Source: an uncultured bacterium (GTDB taxonomy: Bacteria > UBP6 > UBA1177). Taken from it: a DNA stretch of 37,836 bases. Made by a program: the position numbers and the translations under genes. The stretch is from assembly GCA_905233945.1 (NCBI GenBank), contig CAJOFY010000027.1:1-37836 (forward strand), in the 5' to 3' direction. This document shows positions 9,665 through 16,889 of the stretch, in pieces. The notes beneath the pieces were generated by a model that had not been told where the DNA came from, ran no database searches, and was given only the letters and a program-made list of their open reading frames with translations. The stretch's first letter is position 1. Each line of letters starts with the position of its first letter.

Positions 9665-10564
9665 TTATAAATCAACAATGAGGACACATTCATCAGTGAA
9701 GCAGTGGCAGACCCATGTTACAAGATCTGTTACATAATCAGGAATTCCACCGAGTTGTGATCCAAGCCACAGTGCAAATTCACGACATTGATCAGGAGTC
9801 ATGACTAAGCGGCACTCGCCGTTATACCACATATAATCGCCGAGGAGATCGCTTTCACAGCCGCAGGAATATGAATCTTCTTCAAGTTCAAGAGTGCATA
9901 CGCCGTCCGAGTGAGTATCTCCAAGACACGGATTCGGATGACATGCGTCGATCGCGCGGCATTCGCCCTCTTTCCAGGTGTAATCTTCGTGGCAGCCGCA
10001 GCTGAAAGATTCGCCTTCAAGAGTGCATACTCCGTTTGAATTTGCGATGTCGAGGCACTGGTTCGGGTTGCACGGTGTTGTTTCCGGTTCGGTTGAGTCG
10101 TTGTCGTTGTTTTCACCGGAGTCGTTGTCGTTGTTCTCGCCGGACTCGTTGTCGTTGTTCTCACCGGATTCGCTGTCGTTGTTCTCACCGGATTCGCTGT
10201 CGGAATCAGCAGTGTCAGTTGCATCTGTGTCAACAGTGTCGGTTGCATCTGTATCAGCAGTGTCAGTTGCATCTGTATCAGCAGTGTCTGTTGCATCTGT
10301 GTCAGCAGTGTCTGTTGCATCTGTGTCAACAGTGTCGGTTGCATCTGAATCAGCAGTGTCAGTTGCGTCTGAATCCACAGTGTCAGTTGCGTCACTATCG
10401 GTTTTGTCTGAGTCAGCAGTGTCGGTTGCATCTGAGTCGGCAACATCTGCATCGGTTGTTTCACCGTCAAGGATATCGCCCAAAGAATCTTTCATGTTGC
10501 CGTCACATCCGATTAAAAGGAAAATCGCTGCAAAAACTGCAAAAACAAAGCATACTTTTTTCAT
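9665..10564 (-). CDS. Asp/Thr-repeat lipoprotein with two EGF-like domains
   Basis: A 299-residue exported lipoprotein. Residues 1-20 form a lipoprotein signal ending in the lipobox LLIGC, with the acylated Cys at 20. Residues about 46-122 are octads of the type ATDTADTD. Residues about 123-155 are a second octad array of the type SGENNDxx. Two EGF-like six-cysteine modules follow (C165-C202 and C208-C251), then a C-terminal region with four more cysteines. ATG 10564 is preferred over upstream starts because GGAG lies six bases before it. It is probably a surface or outer-membrane lipoprotein with an acidic stalk displaying the EGF-like head. The ligand is unknown. Confidence 0.85.
   Translation of the reverse strand: MKKVCFVFAVFAAIFLLIGCDGNMKDSLGDILDGETTDADVADSDATDTADSDKTDSDATDTVDSDATDTADSDATDTVDTDATDTADTDATDTADTDATDTADTDATDTVDTDATDTADSDSESGENNDSESGENNDNESGENNDNDSGENNDNDSTEPETTPCNPNQCLDIANSNGVCTLEGESFSCGCHEDYTWKEGECRAIDACHPNPCLGDTHSDGVCTLELEEDSYSCGCESDLLGDYMWYNGECRLVMTPDQCREFALWLGSQLGGIPDYVTDLVTWVCHCFTDECVLIVDL
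10100..10198 (-). repeat. 24-bp coding tandem repeat (SGENND octads)
   Basis: Four units of 24 bp encode SESGENND/NESGENND/NDSGENND. The array directly abuts the ATDT array but has an unrelated consensus. Confidence 0.8.
10199..10429 (-). repeat. 24-bp coding tandem repeat (ATDTxDxD octads)
   Basis: About nine near-identical 24-bp units encode ATDT(A/V)D(S/T)D. One 15-bp insertion, encoding KTDSD, interrupts the array. All changes in unit number are in frame, so length variation would change stalk length without breaking the gene. Confidence 0.85.
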
Positions 10565-10703
10565 TTTTTTCTCCATCAAAACGTTAAAATATAAAACCAT
10601 TTTTGTTCAAAAATTTTTGCCAACTTTAAAAAAACCGCAGTATTGTAGTATGAAAAAAAAATAATGCAAGATATTTTTGCATTATTATCGGAAATCATTG
10701 GAC

Positions 10704-10729
10704 AAAAAAAACGGGAGCCGAAGCTCCCG
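10704..10729 (-). terminator. Intrinsic terminator after inositol-phosphate synthase
   Basis: On the minus strand, CGGGAGC - TTCG - GCTCCCG (10712-10729) is followed by a run of eight T (10704-10711). It lies about 25 bases past the stop at 10754. The tetraloop and U-tract make this a textbook rho-independent terminator. Confidence 0.92.
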
Positions 10730-10753
10730 CCGAAAAATCAAATCCTGAAAGAA

Positions 10754-12082
10754 TTAGTCTTCTTTCGAGTAATCGTAGTATTCGTTGCCGAGATGCGTGA
10801 TAAGCTCTTCGCCCATCATGTATCTGAGAGTATTTTTGAGTTTGGTATGCTGGATGAAAACATCGTGTTCCGGATAGAGGCCTTCAGCAACCATCGGGGA
10901 TTTGAAGTAGAAGCTCATCCACTCCTGGATTCCGTACATTCCTGCTCTTCTTGCAAGGTCGATGAAGAGAAGCGTGTCAAGAACGACCGGAGCTGCAAGT
11001 ATGGAGTCACGGCAGAGGAAGTTTACTTTGATCTGCATCGGCATGTTGAGCCATCCGAAAATGTCGATGTTGTCCCATGCTTCCTTGTCGTCTCCTCTCG
11101 GCGGATAGTAGTTGATTCTTACTTTGTGGTAGTAGTTGCCGTAAAGTTCAGGATAGTTTTTAGCGTCAAGAATGGTGTCGAGAACGGAAAGCTTCGAAAC
11201 CTCTTTGCTCTTGAAGTTAGCCGGATCGTCAAGAACTTCGCCGTCGCGGTTTCCGAGAATGTTGGTCGAGAACCAGCCGTTGAGGCCGAGCATTCTGAGT
11301 TTGAGTCCGGGTCCGATTATCGTCTTCATCAGGGTCTGACCGGTTTTCCAGTCTTTTCCTGCGATAGGCATCTTCATCTTGTTTGCGAGTTCCTGGATCG
11401 CTCTGTTGTCAACTGTGCAGTTCGGCGAACCGTTGATGTAGGGAAGGCCCATGCTGAGTGCAGCGTATGCGTAAACCTGGCTCGGAGCAACTTCAGGATG
11501 GAAACCGTCTTCCATAGCCTTTTCGAAATCAGCGAGCGTGTTGTGGATTTCGCACGGTTTGTGGTAAGCTTCGGTCGAAGCGTTCCAGACCATAACGGCT
11601 CTCGAGCAGCCTTTTTCCTTCATCGTGTTTTTGATGTCGTCCATAAGCTGATGAGCGAGATCCATGTAGTTTTTGCCGGTTTTTACGTTCGGGCCGTCAA
11701 GTTTCTTGACCCATTCGTGGTTGAAAACAGCCTTCATCGGTTTGATTGCGAGCATTTCGTCTCTGACCGGTTCAAGGTCTTCCGAGCGTACTACTGCTGC
11801 GTGTTTAGCCGATTCGTACATATTGTCGGTGAAAATATCCCAGCCTGCGAATTCAAGGTCGTTGATGTCTGCAAGCGGAACAAATTCCTTAATGAGCGGA
11901 GAGCGGTTTTCCGTTCTTTTGCCAAGTCTGATGTGTCCCATCTGAGTGAGCGAGCCGATCGGTTTGTGAAGTCCTTTTCTGATGTTGAAGATACCGGTGA
12001 GAACTGTGGATGTGATTGCACCCATACCAACAAAGAAAACCAACATTTTGCCGTCAGCAGGTTTAATTTCACGAGCTGTCAT
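10754..12082 (-). CDS. ino1: myo-Inositol-phosphate synthase (Bacteroidetes type)
   Basis: NAD-dependent isomerase converting glucose-6-phosphate to inositol-phosphate, the first step to inositol lipids or solutes. The 442 residues begin with a Rossmann segment MLVFFVGMGAITSTV. They continue with IGSLTQMGHIRLGKRTENR, the GKDWKTGQTLMK block and NGWFSTNILGNRDG, all characteristic of the family. ATG 12082 is preferred to the TTG at 12097 because GGAGG lies eight bases before it and overlaps the longer reading. The gene has its own terminator and no obvious operon partner. Which inositol product the cell makes cannot be told from this window. Confidence 0.93.
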   Translation of the reverse strand: MTAREIKPADGKMLVFFVGMGAITSTVLTGIFNIRKGLHKPIGSLTQMGHIRLGKRTENRSPLIKEFVPLADINDLEFAGWDIFTDNMYESAKHAAVVRSEDLEPVRDEMLAIKPMKAVFNHEWVKKLDGPNVKTGKNYMDLAHQLMDDIKNTMKEKGCSRAVMVWNASTEAYHKPCEIHNTLADFEKAMEDGFHPEVAPSQVYAYAALSMGLPYINGSPNCTVDNRAIQELANKMKMPIAGKDWKTGQTLMKTIIGPGLKLRMLGLNGWFSTNILGNRDGEVLDDPANFKSKEVSKLSVLDTILDAKNYPELYGNYYHKVRINYYPPRGDDKEAWDNIDIFGWLNMPMQIKVNFLCRDSILAAPVVLDTLLFIDLARRAGMYGIQEWMSFYFKSPMVAEGLYPEHDVFIQHTKLKNTLRYMMGEELITHLGNEYYDYSKED

Positions 12083-12179
12083 TTTGAAATCCTCCAAAAA
12101 AATATAAGGTTACTAATCGCACTTAAAAAAACAAAAGGCTGTGAGAGAAAGCAAAAGTTGTGCCATCCGTCAAAAACAG

Positions 12180-12191
12180 CGCTTTAAAGCG
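12180..12191. promoter_or_regulatory. Perfect 12-bp palindrome upstream of ino1
   Basis: CGCTTTAAAGCG is a perfect palindrome about 100 bases before the ino1 start, in the 203-base gap after aspartokinase. A repressor site is possible. The gap otherwise holds only AT-rich sequence. Confidence 0.25.
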
Positions 12192-12285
12192 GTAAAAACC
12201 GGGAAAAAGGCAAAAAGCTTTAAGTTTTCAAAATAAAAAAAATAAAATGTAAAGAATTTTTACAAACCGAGTGTCTTGGAACGGT

Positions 12286-13509
12286 TTAACTGTTCTCTTT
12301 TGAAAATTCGTGCAGCAGGTTCAGAGCTTTTTCAAAAATTTCGGTTTTTATGAGAAGGCTGATTCTGAACGAGCTCGTGTGGAAGCCGGCTATACGGATG
12401 TCGTTCTGCCTGAAAAGGGCTGTGAGTTTCAGCAGGATTTCAGGCGTGTCGGTTATCCCTTCGCCGATGAGCGAAACTGCCGAAAGATCGTCGAAAATTT
12501 CGACTGCGCGGCTGAATTTCTCCTTTATTTCGGACATAAAGGCATCAAGCGAGTAGTTCTCTTTTTTCGAGATGATGAAACTGCCCGTCATGCTGTTTTT
12601 GTAGCCGCAGTGAAACGAAATCTGCTTGACGGAGATGTTTTTTTCGGCGCAGAACGAAAGGACGTTCGCGATTGTCGAGAGATTTTCCGACTCAGGTTCG
12701 TAAGTATGAAAAAGTATGACGTTTTTTTCGTAGGCAACGGCCATTTTCCTTATTTTGCTGCGGTTCTCGAAACCTTGAATGACAGTCCCGGGATTTTCAG
12801 GTGAAAAAGTGCTTTTGCAGTGAATTGCGATGTTGTGCGCTTTTGCAAATTCGACTGCCCGCGAGTGAAGGACTTTAGCTCCGGCTTCGGAAAGTTCCTG
12901 CATTTCGGGGTAGGAGAGGGTGTCTAGCTTTTCGGCATACGGAATCAGCGCCGGATCGGCATCGTAAACACCGTCGATGTCGCTGAAAATCTCGCATTTT
13001 TCTGCATCGAGAGCCGCTGCGAGGGCAACTGCCGTCGTATCTGAGCCTCCGCGGCCAAGAGTCGTGATTTCTTTATTGAAACTTACCCCCTGAAAACCGC
13101 AGACGATGACGGTTTTTCCTTCCGAAAGTGTTTTCAGAACGCGGCTCGGGCGGATTTCGATGATTCTCGCGTTCGTGTGGTTGTCGTCGGTGATGATCCC
13201 GGCCTGTGATCCTGTGAGTGAAATTGCCGGAAATCCTTTTGATTCCAAAGCCATGGCGACTATTGCCGCGCTTGCACGCTCGCCGGTCGTGAGAAGCATG
13301 TCAACTTCGCGCGGATTGCCGTTCGGAGCAAATTCCGCCGCCGCTTTGAGCAGAGACTCGGTTGTCTTTCCGCGTGCCGAAACTACGACAACGGTTTTGT
13401 AGCCGCTTTCAATGCGGCTGCTGATTATGTCGAGAACTTTTTTTATGCACTCGCTGTCCTTGAGCGAAGAACCGCCGAATTTCAGCACGATTATTTTATC
13501 GTTTGTCAT
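12286..13509 (-). CDS. lysC: Aspartate kinase
   Basis: Phosphorylates aspartate, the first step to lysine/diaminopimelate, threonine and methionine. The 407-residue protein has the N-terminal KFGGSSL motif, LLTTGERASAA, the GRGGSDTTAVALAAAL nucleotide-binding block and SDIDGVYDADP. Two C-terminal ACT-type regulatory domains follow (about residues 265-400), so feedback inhibition by an amino acid is likely. The start overlaps the stop of the upstream lipoprotein gene as ATGA, with GAGGTG just upstream. No other amino-acid genes flank it. Confidence 0.95.
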   Translation of the reverse strand: MTNDKIIVLKFGGSSLKDSECIKKVLDIISSRIESGYKTVVVVSARGKTTESLLKAAAEFAPNGNPREVDMLLTTGERASAAIVAMALESKGFPAISLTGSQAGIITDDNHTNARIIEIRPSRVLKTLSEGKTVIVCGFQGVSFNKEITTLGRGGSDTTAVALAAALDAEKCEIFSDIDGVYDADPALIPYAEKLDTLSYPEMQELSEAGAKVLHSRAVEFAKAHNIAIHCKSTFSPENPGTVIQGFENRSKIRKMAVAYEKNVILFHTYEPESENLSTIANVLSFCAEKNISVKQISFHCGYKNSMTGSFIISKKENYSLDAFMSEIKEKFSRAVEIFDDLSAVSLIGEGITDTPEILLKLTALFRQNDIRIAGFHTSSFRISLLIKTEIFEKALNLLHEFSKENS

Positions 13510-13979
13510 CTTATGCGCACCTCTTTTGAGTAGACGAGCTCGTTGCTATCGTTGAAAATCATGAAATCGTAGATTCCGCCGCTTATGTGGGTTACTCTCG
13601 TTATCAGATTGTAACGGCAGGTTTCATCGGAAGAAGAATAGCGGAAGGCTTCCTGGAACGAAATGAAGCGGTCGCCTGCTTCGAGATAGTAGTAGTTGTA
13701 CTTGTTTTCGTATGAAACATTGCCTTCCCTGTCGAGAATTCCCATTGTCGTGTTTTTCGGCGCTTCAATGTTGTAGTGACGGACAATTATGTCCTTGCCT
13801 GAAACCGAAACATCGTAGCTTTCCTCACCGTTACCGGCTTCTTCATCAGTCAGACATGCACTCTGCGAGACATCGCCTGGATAGACAAGCGGCGTTTTGT
13901 AGCTTTCCGCACCGCCGCATGAAACAATCGCGGCGCAGAAGAGAGCCGAAAGTGCCGAAATTATGAAAAACCGCCTCAT
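13506..13979 (-). CDS. Small lipoprotein, function unknown
   Basis: A 157-residue protein with a lipoprotein signal MRRFFIISALSALFCAAIVSC, lipidated Cys at about 21, and a beta-rich body that I do not recognise. Four further cysteines or near-cysteine motifs are scattered through it (for example QSACLTDEE and ETCRYNL). The GGAGG site lies close to the ATG. It is translationally coupled to aspartokinase through a four-base overlap, although no functional link is obvious. The 145-base gap to the divergent protease gene at 14125 must hold both promoters. Confidence 0.75.
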   Translation of the reverse strand: MRRFFIISALSALFCAAIVSCGGAESYKTPLVYPGDVSQSACLTDEEAGNGEESYDVSVSGKDIIVRHYNIEAPKNTTMGILDREGNVSYENKYNYYYLEAGDRFISFQEAFRYSSSDETCRYNLITRVTHISGGIYDFMIFNDSNELVYSKEVRIR

Positions 13980-14092
13980 TTTTTACCTCCGGAACAAAAA
14001 CGCGCCATTTTATTTAAGGCTTCCGCGATGTAAAGTTTATATTCCAGGATAAATTTACTCGAAAAATATAAAAATTCGTGTATCATCATCTG

Positions 14093-14172
14093 TTTTTTTC
14101 TTTTAATTTTGACCGGAGTATGAAATGAAAAAGATTTTTCTTATGTTCGTAATCTTTTTTAGTGTTATGGCC
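14093..14172 (+). repeat. 80-bp leader/signal-peptide repeat, copy 1
   Basis: This stretch (T-tract, ribosome site GGAG, start codon and signal-peptide codons) is identical base for base to 16810-16889 upstream of and within the second protease gene. The rest of the two genes has clearly diverged. Confidence 0.95.
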
Positions 14173-16758
14173 GTAAGCGGTGCAGAGATGTTTTACAGTA
14201 ACGGAACAAGTGTTCCTATGAAAAAATCGGAAGAAGTTACTGCCGTAAAAAGCTCGGCAACGGATGCCGGCAAGCAGAAAAATACGCGTTACCGCATGGA
14301 TACTGGAAGCAGTCTCTACATTTTTGTCAGAGGAAAAAGCGGCAGCCTCCCGGTTTATTTCCTCGGCGATGAGGCTGTGGTTGCCGAAAGGACAGTTTTT
14401 TGGCGCGGTAAAAGATCTGTTGAATATATGGAAAAAAAGTATGGAATGAAACTTGCCGAAATTTTTCCGACATATCCTCTTTATGCCTTTTCAGTAAAGG
14501 GCGACAGTGTGGAAATTGCCGAAAAAATCGTGAAAAACGGTGATGGATACGCCTTCCCGGATTTGGTTCGTGAGACTGTTTTCGAATCTGTGCCAGAAAG
14601 TACTCCCAAAGATCCTTACTTCAATGTACAGTGGCATCTTCACAACACAGGAAGCGGCAAATATTATTATTCAAATTCCGCACCGTTGGACGGCGATATT
14701 CTTGAAAACGCCGATATTAAATTCATTCAGACGCTCGAATTTTTGAATTCTAACGGAATCGAAGTCGATACATCCGCTAAAATTGCAATTATGGACTCTG
14801 GTGTTGCGCCAGATCATGAAGATTTGACGAATCTTGAATCAGGATATGATGCTATTGAAAATAAAGACGGCGCTTATCCCGATTATGACGGGTCGGACGG
14901 TGACGCTCACGGAACGGAATGTGCCGGTATCAGTGCAGGAGTCGGCAACACGATTGGAATGAGCGGAGTATGCCCGTGGTGCAGAATTTATCCTGTAAAA
15001 TGGCTCAAAGGCAACGGCTCGACACAAACTTCAACTTCAGCAATAATCTCTGTTTATGAAAAATATGTCGCGGATCAGAATATCACTACGATAAACTGTA
15101 GTTTCGGAGCACCTTATTCTTTAGGAAATTCCTATGTCGATTCTGGAACAGTCGAAGCTTTACAGAATTTCATGCAGAATGGAAGAGGCGGAAAAGGTGG
15201 CGTTATTGTTTTTTCATCAGGAAACGAGAGTGTCGATTCCTCTTACAAACGCATTCTGGAATACGATTTCAAATTTAAAAGAAACGGGGTCAATGTCACA
15301 GACAGAGTTGTTTCGGTAAGTGCTACGACAGCCTGGGATACAAGAGCCGAGTACTCGAATTACGGTTATGCGACAACGGTATCGGCTCCTTCGCTGACAG
15401 CAAGACCGACCGTTGGTCTGGCAACGGCGACGATTCCGGGTCTTGGAGATTATCCTGAGGCGGGAGGTGACTACACGATCATTTTTAGTGGAACTTCCGC
15501 CGCGGCTCCGGTTGTTTCAGGTTTGTTCGGTGTGCTGTTCAGCATAAATCCCGCTCTCACACTTGAAGAGGCTGTGAAAATTCTCAAGCAAAGTGCTGAT
15601 AAAATCAATCCGGAAACAGGTTTCTGGGATGAGAACGGTTTTAGTGTAAAATACGGTTACGGCAGAGTCAATCTCGAAAAGGCAGCTCGTCTCGCAATGG
15701 GTTTTCCGATGTGCAAAGAGGTAAAAAGTGAAGTTTGCGGAAACCATCTTGATGATGACTGTGACGGCTATGTCGATGAAGAATGTTCAAAAAAACTGAC
15801 GACAGGAAAGGGGTGCACAAAAAATGAGGATTGCCGTCAGGCAGGTTCTTCGACTCTTGATGACGTCATGTGCGTTAGCGAGCGTCTTTCTTATGTTTTT
15901 AAAGATGGTTACTGTTTCAGCAAATCTTTTGTTCAATCGAATATACACGGCAAACCGTGTCCCGACGGAACAAAGCTTTTCGATAAAGAAGGTTATGACA
16001 ACATCTGCGCCCTTGAGTGCAACAGCGCACATCCATGCGAAAGAGAAGGTTATTACTGCACTGATGAAGTTCTCGGCGTGTGTCTGCCGCTCTGCTCGGA
16101 CAATTCGGATTGTACCGAAGGTTCTGTATGCAATGAAAACGGCCATTGTGTTTCCAAGTGCGGAAACGGCGAGCTTGATGAAGGGGAAGCGTGCGACTAC
16201 GGCGAAAACAACGGCGTCATGAACTGTGATTACGGCAAAACAAGTTGCAAAGTCTGCACGGCTGACTGTAAACAGGAAAAGAGCGGAAAAACATCCTACT
16301 GCGGTGACGGATATATTGACATCCGCAACGGCGAAACATGCGACAACGGATATTACAACGGCATGTACGGCAGCTGCAGTAGCACATGCAGCGAATATGA
16401 AAATCCCGATGACGATGAAAACTTTGATGATGACGACGAGATAACTGATGCTGGTGAAAAAACCGATGTCGATGAAATATCGGACAGCGAAGAAAATGAT
16501 AATGAAGAAACTTCGGATAATGCAGGAATGCCTGACAACGAAGAAATTTCAGATGACGAAGAAATTTCAGATGACGAAGAAATTTCGGACAGCAGCGAAA
16601 CATCAAATGACAGCGAAAATTCGGATGGCAAACCTGTTTTGTCGGATGAAGATGTTTCGGAAGGCGGAGAAAGTACCGAAGAACCGACTTATGATGACAA
16701 CACCGCATCTGATGAAAACAAAAAGAAAAGCGATGGTTGTTCGGTTCTTGTGCTTTAA
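14125..16758 (+). CDS. Secreted subtilisin-like (S8) protease with MopE-like and cysteine-rich tail, paralogue 1
   Basis: An 877-residue exported serine protease. A signal peptide (residues 1-20) and a propeptide-like N-terminus are followed by the S8 domain with catalytic Asp224 (IMDSGV), His262 (AHGTEC) and Ser458 (SGTSAAAP). After it comes a MopE-type calcium/metal motif (CGNHLDDDCDGYVDEEC). Several cysteine-rich repeats follow, including DUF4215-like CGNGELDEGEACDYG and CGDGYIDIRNGETCDNG. Next is an Asp/Glu/Ser linker with repeated SDDEEI units, and the protein ends in KKKSDGCSVLVL. ATG 14125 follows GGAG. It is tandem with paralogue 2 at 16842. It is probably surface-displayed, with the acidic stretch as a stalk. 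The substrate is unknown. Confidence 0.92.
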   Translation: MKKIFLMFVIFFSVMAVSGAEMFYSNGTSVPMKKSEEVTAVKSSATDAGKQKNTRYRMDTGSSLYIFVRGKSGSLPVYFLGDEAVVAERTVFWRGKRSVEYMEKKYGMKLAEIFPTYPLYAFSVKGDSVEIAEKIVKNGDGYAFPDLVRETVFESVPESTPKDPYFNVQWHLHNTGSGKYYYSNSAPLDGDILENADIKFIQTLEFLNSNGIEVDTSAKIAIMDSGVAPDHEDLTNLESGYDAIENKDGAYPDYDGSDGDAHGTECAGISAGVGNTIGMSGVCPWCRIYPVKWLKGNGSTQTSTSAIISVYEKYVADQNITTINCSFGAPYSLGNSYVDSGTVEALQNFMQNGRGGKGGVIVFSSGNESVDSSYKRILEYDFKFKRNGVNVTDRVVSVSATTAWDTRAEYSNYGYATTVSAPSLTARPTVGLATATIPGLGDYPEAGGDYTIIFSGTSAAAPVVSGLFGVLFSINPALTLEEAVKILKQSADKINPETGFWDENGFSVKYGYGRVNLEKAARLAMGFPMCKEVKSEVCGNHLDDDCDGYVDEECSKKLTTGKGCTKNEDCRQAGSSTLDDVMCVSERLSYVFKDGYCFSKSFVQSNIHGKPCPDGTKLFDKEGYDNICALECNSAHPCEREGYYCTDEVLGVCLPLCSDNSDCTEGSVCNENGHCVSKCGNGELDEGEACDYGENNGVMNCDYGKTSCKVCTADCKQEKSGKTSYCGDGYIDIRNGETCDNGYYNGMYGSCSSTCSEYENPDDDENFDDDDEITDAGEKTDVDEISDSEENDNEETSDNAGMPDNEEISDDEEISDDEEISDSSETSNDSENSDGKPVLSDEDVSEGGESTEEPTYDDNTASDENKKKSDGCSVLVL

Positions 16759-16809
16759 ATCTCAAAATTAAAAATTCAAAAAAATAAAAAACAGTATATA
16801 ATTCACAGT

Positions 16810-16889
16810 TTTTTTTCTTTTAATTTTGACCGGAGTATGAAATGAAAAAGATTTTTCTTATGTTCGTAATCTTTTTTAGTGTTATGGCC
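16810..16889 (+). repeat. 80-bp leader/signal-peptide repeat, copy 2
   Basis: Identical to 14093-14172. It covers the last 32 bases of the untranslated leader and the first 16 codons of the second S8 gene. Confidence 0.95.

Noticed and set aside
10664-12187. 507-codon plus-strand open frame opposite inositol-phosphate synthase
   Set aside because: Antisense shadow of a well-recognised gene; it also reads across that gene's terminator.
12264-12287. Stem AAACCG / CGGTTT with a 12-base loop just past the aspartokinase stop, as a terminator
   Set aside because: Only six pairs with a long loop and no immediate T-run; too weak to call.
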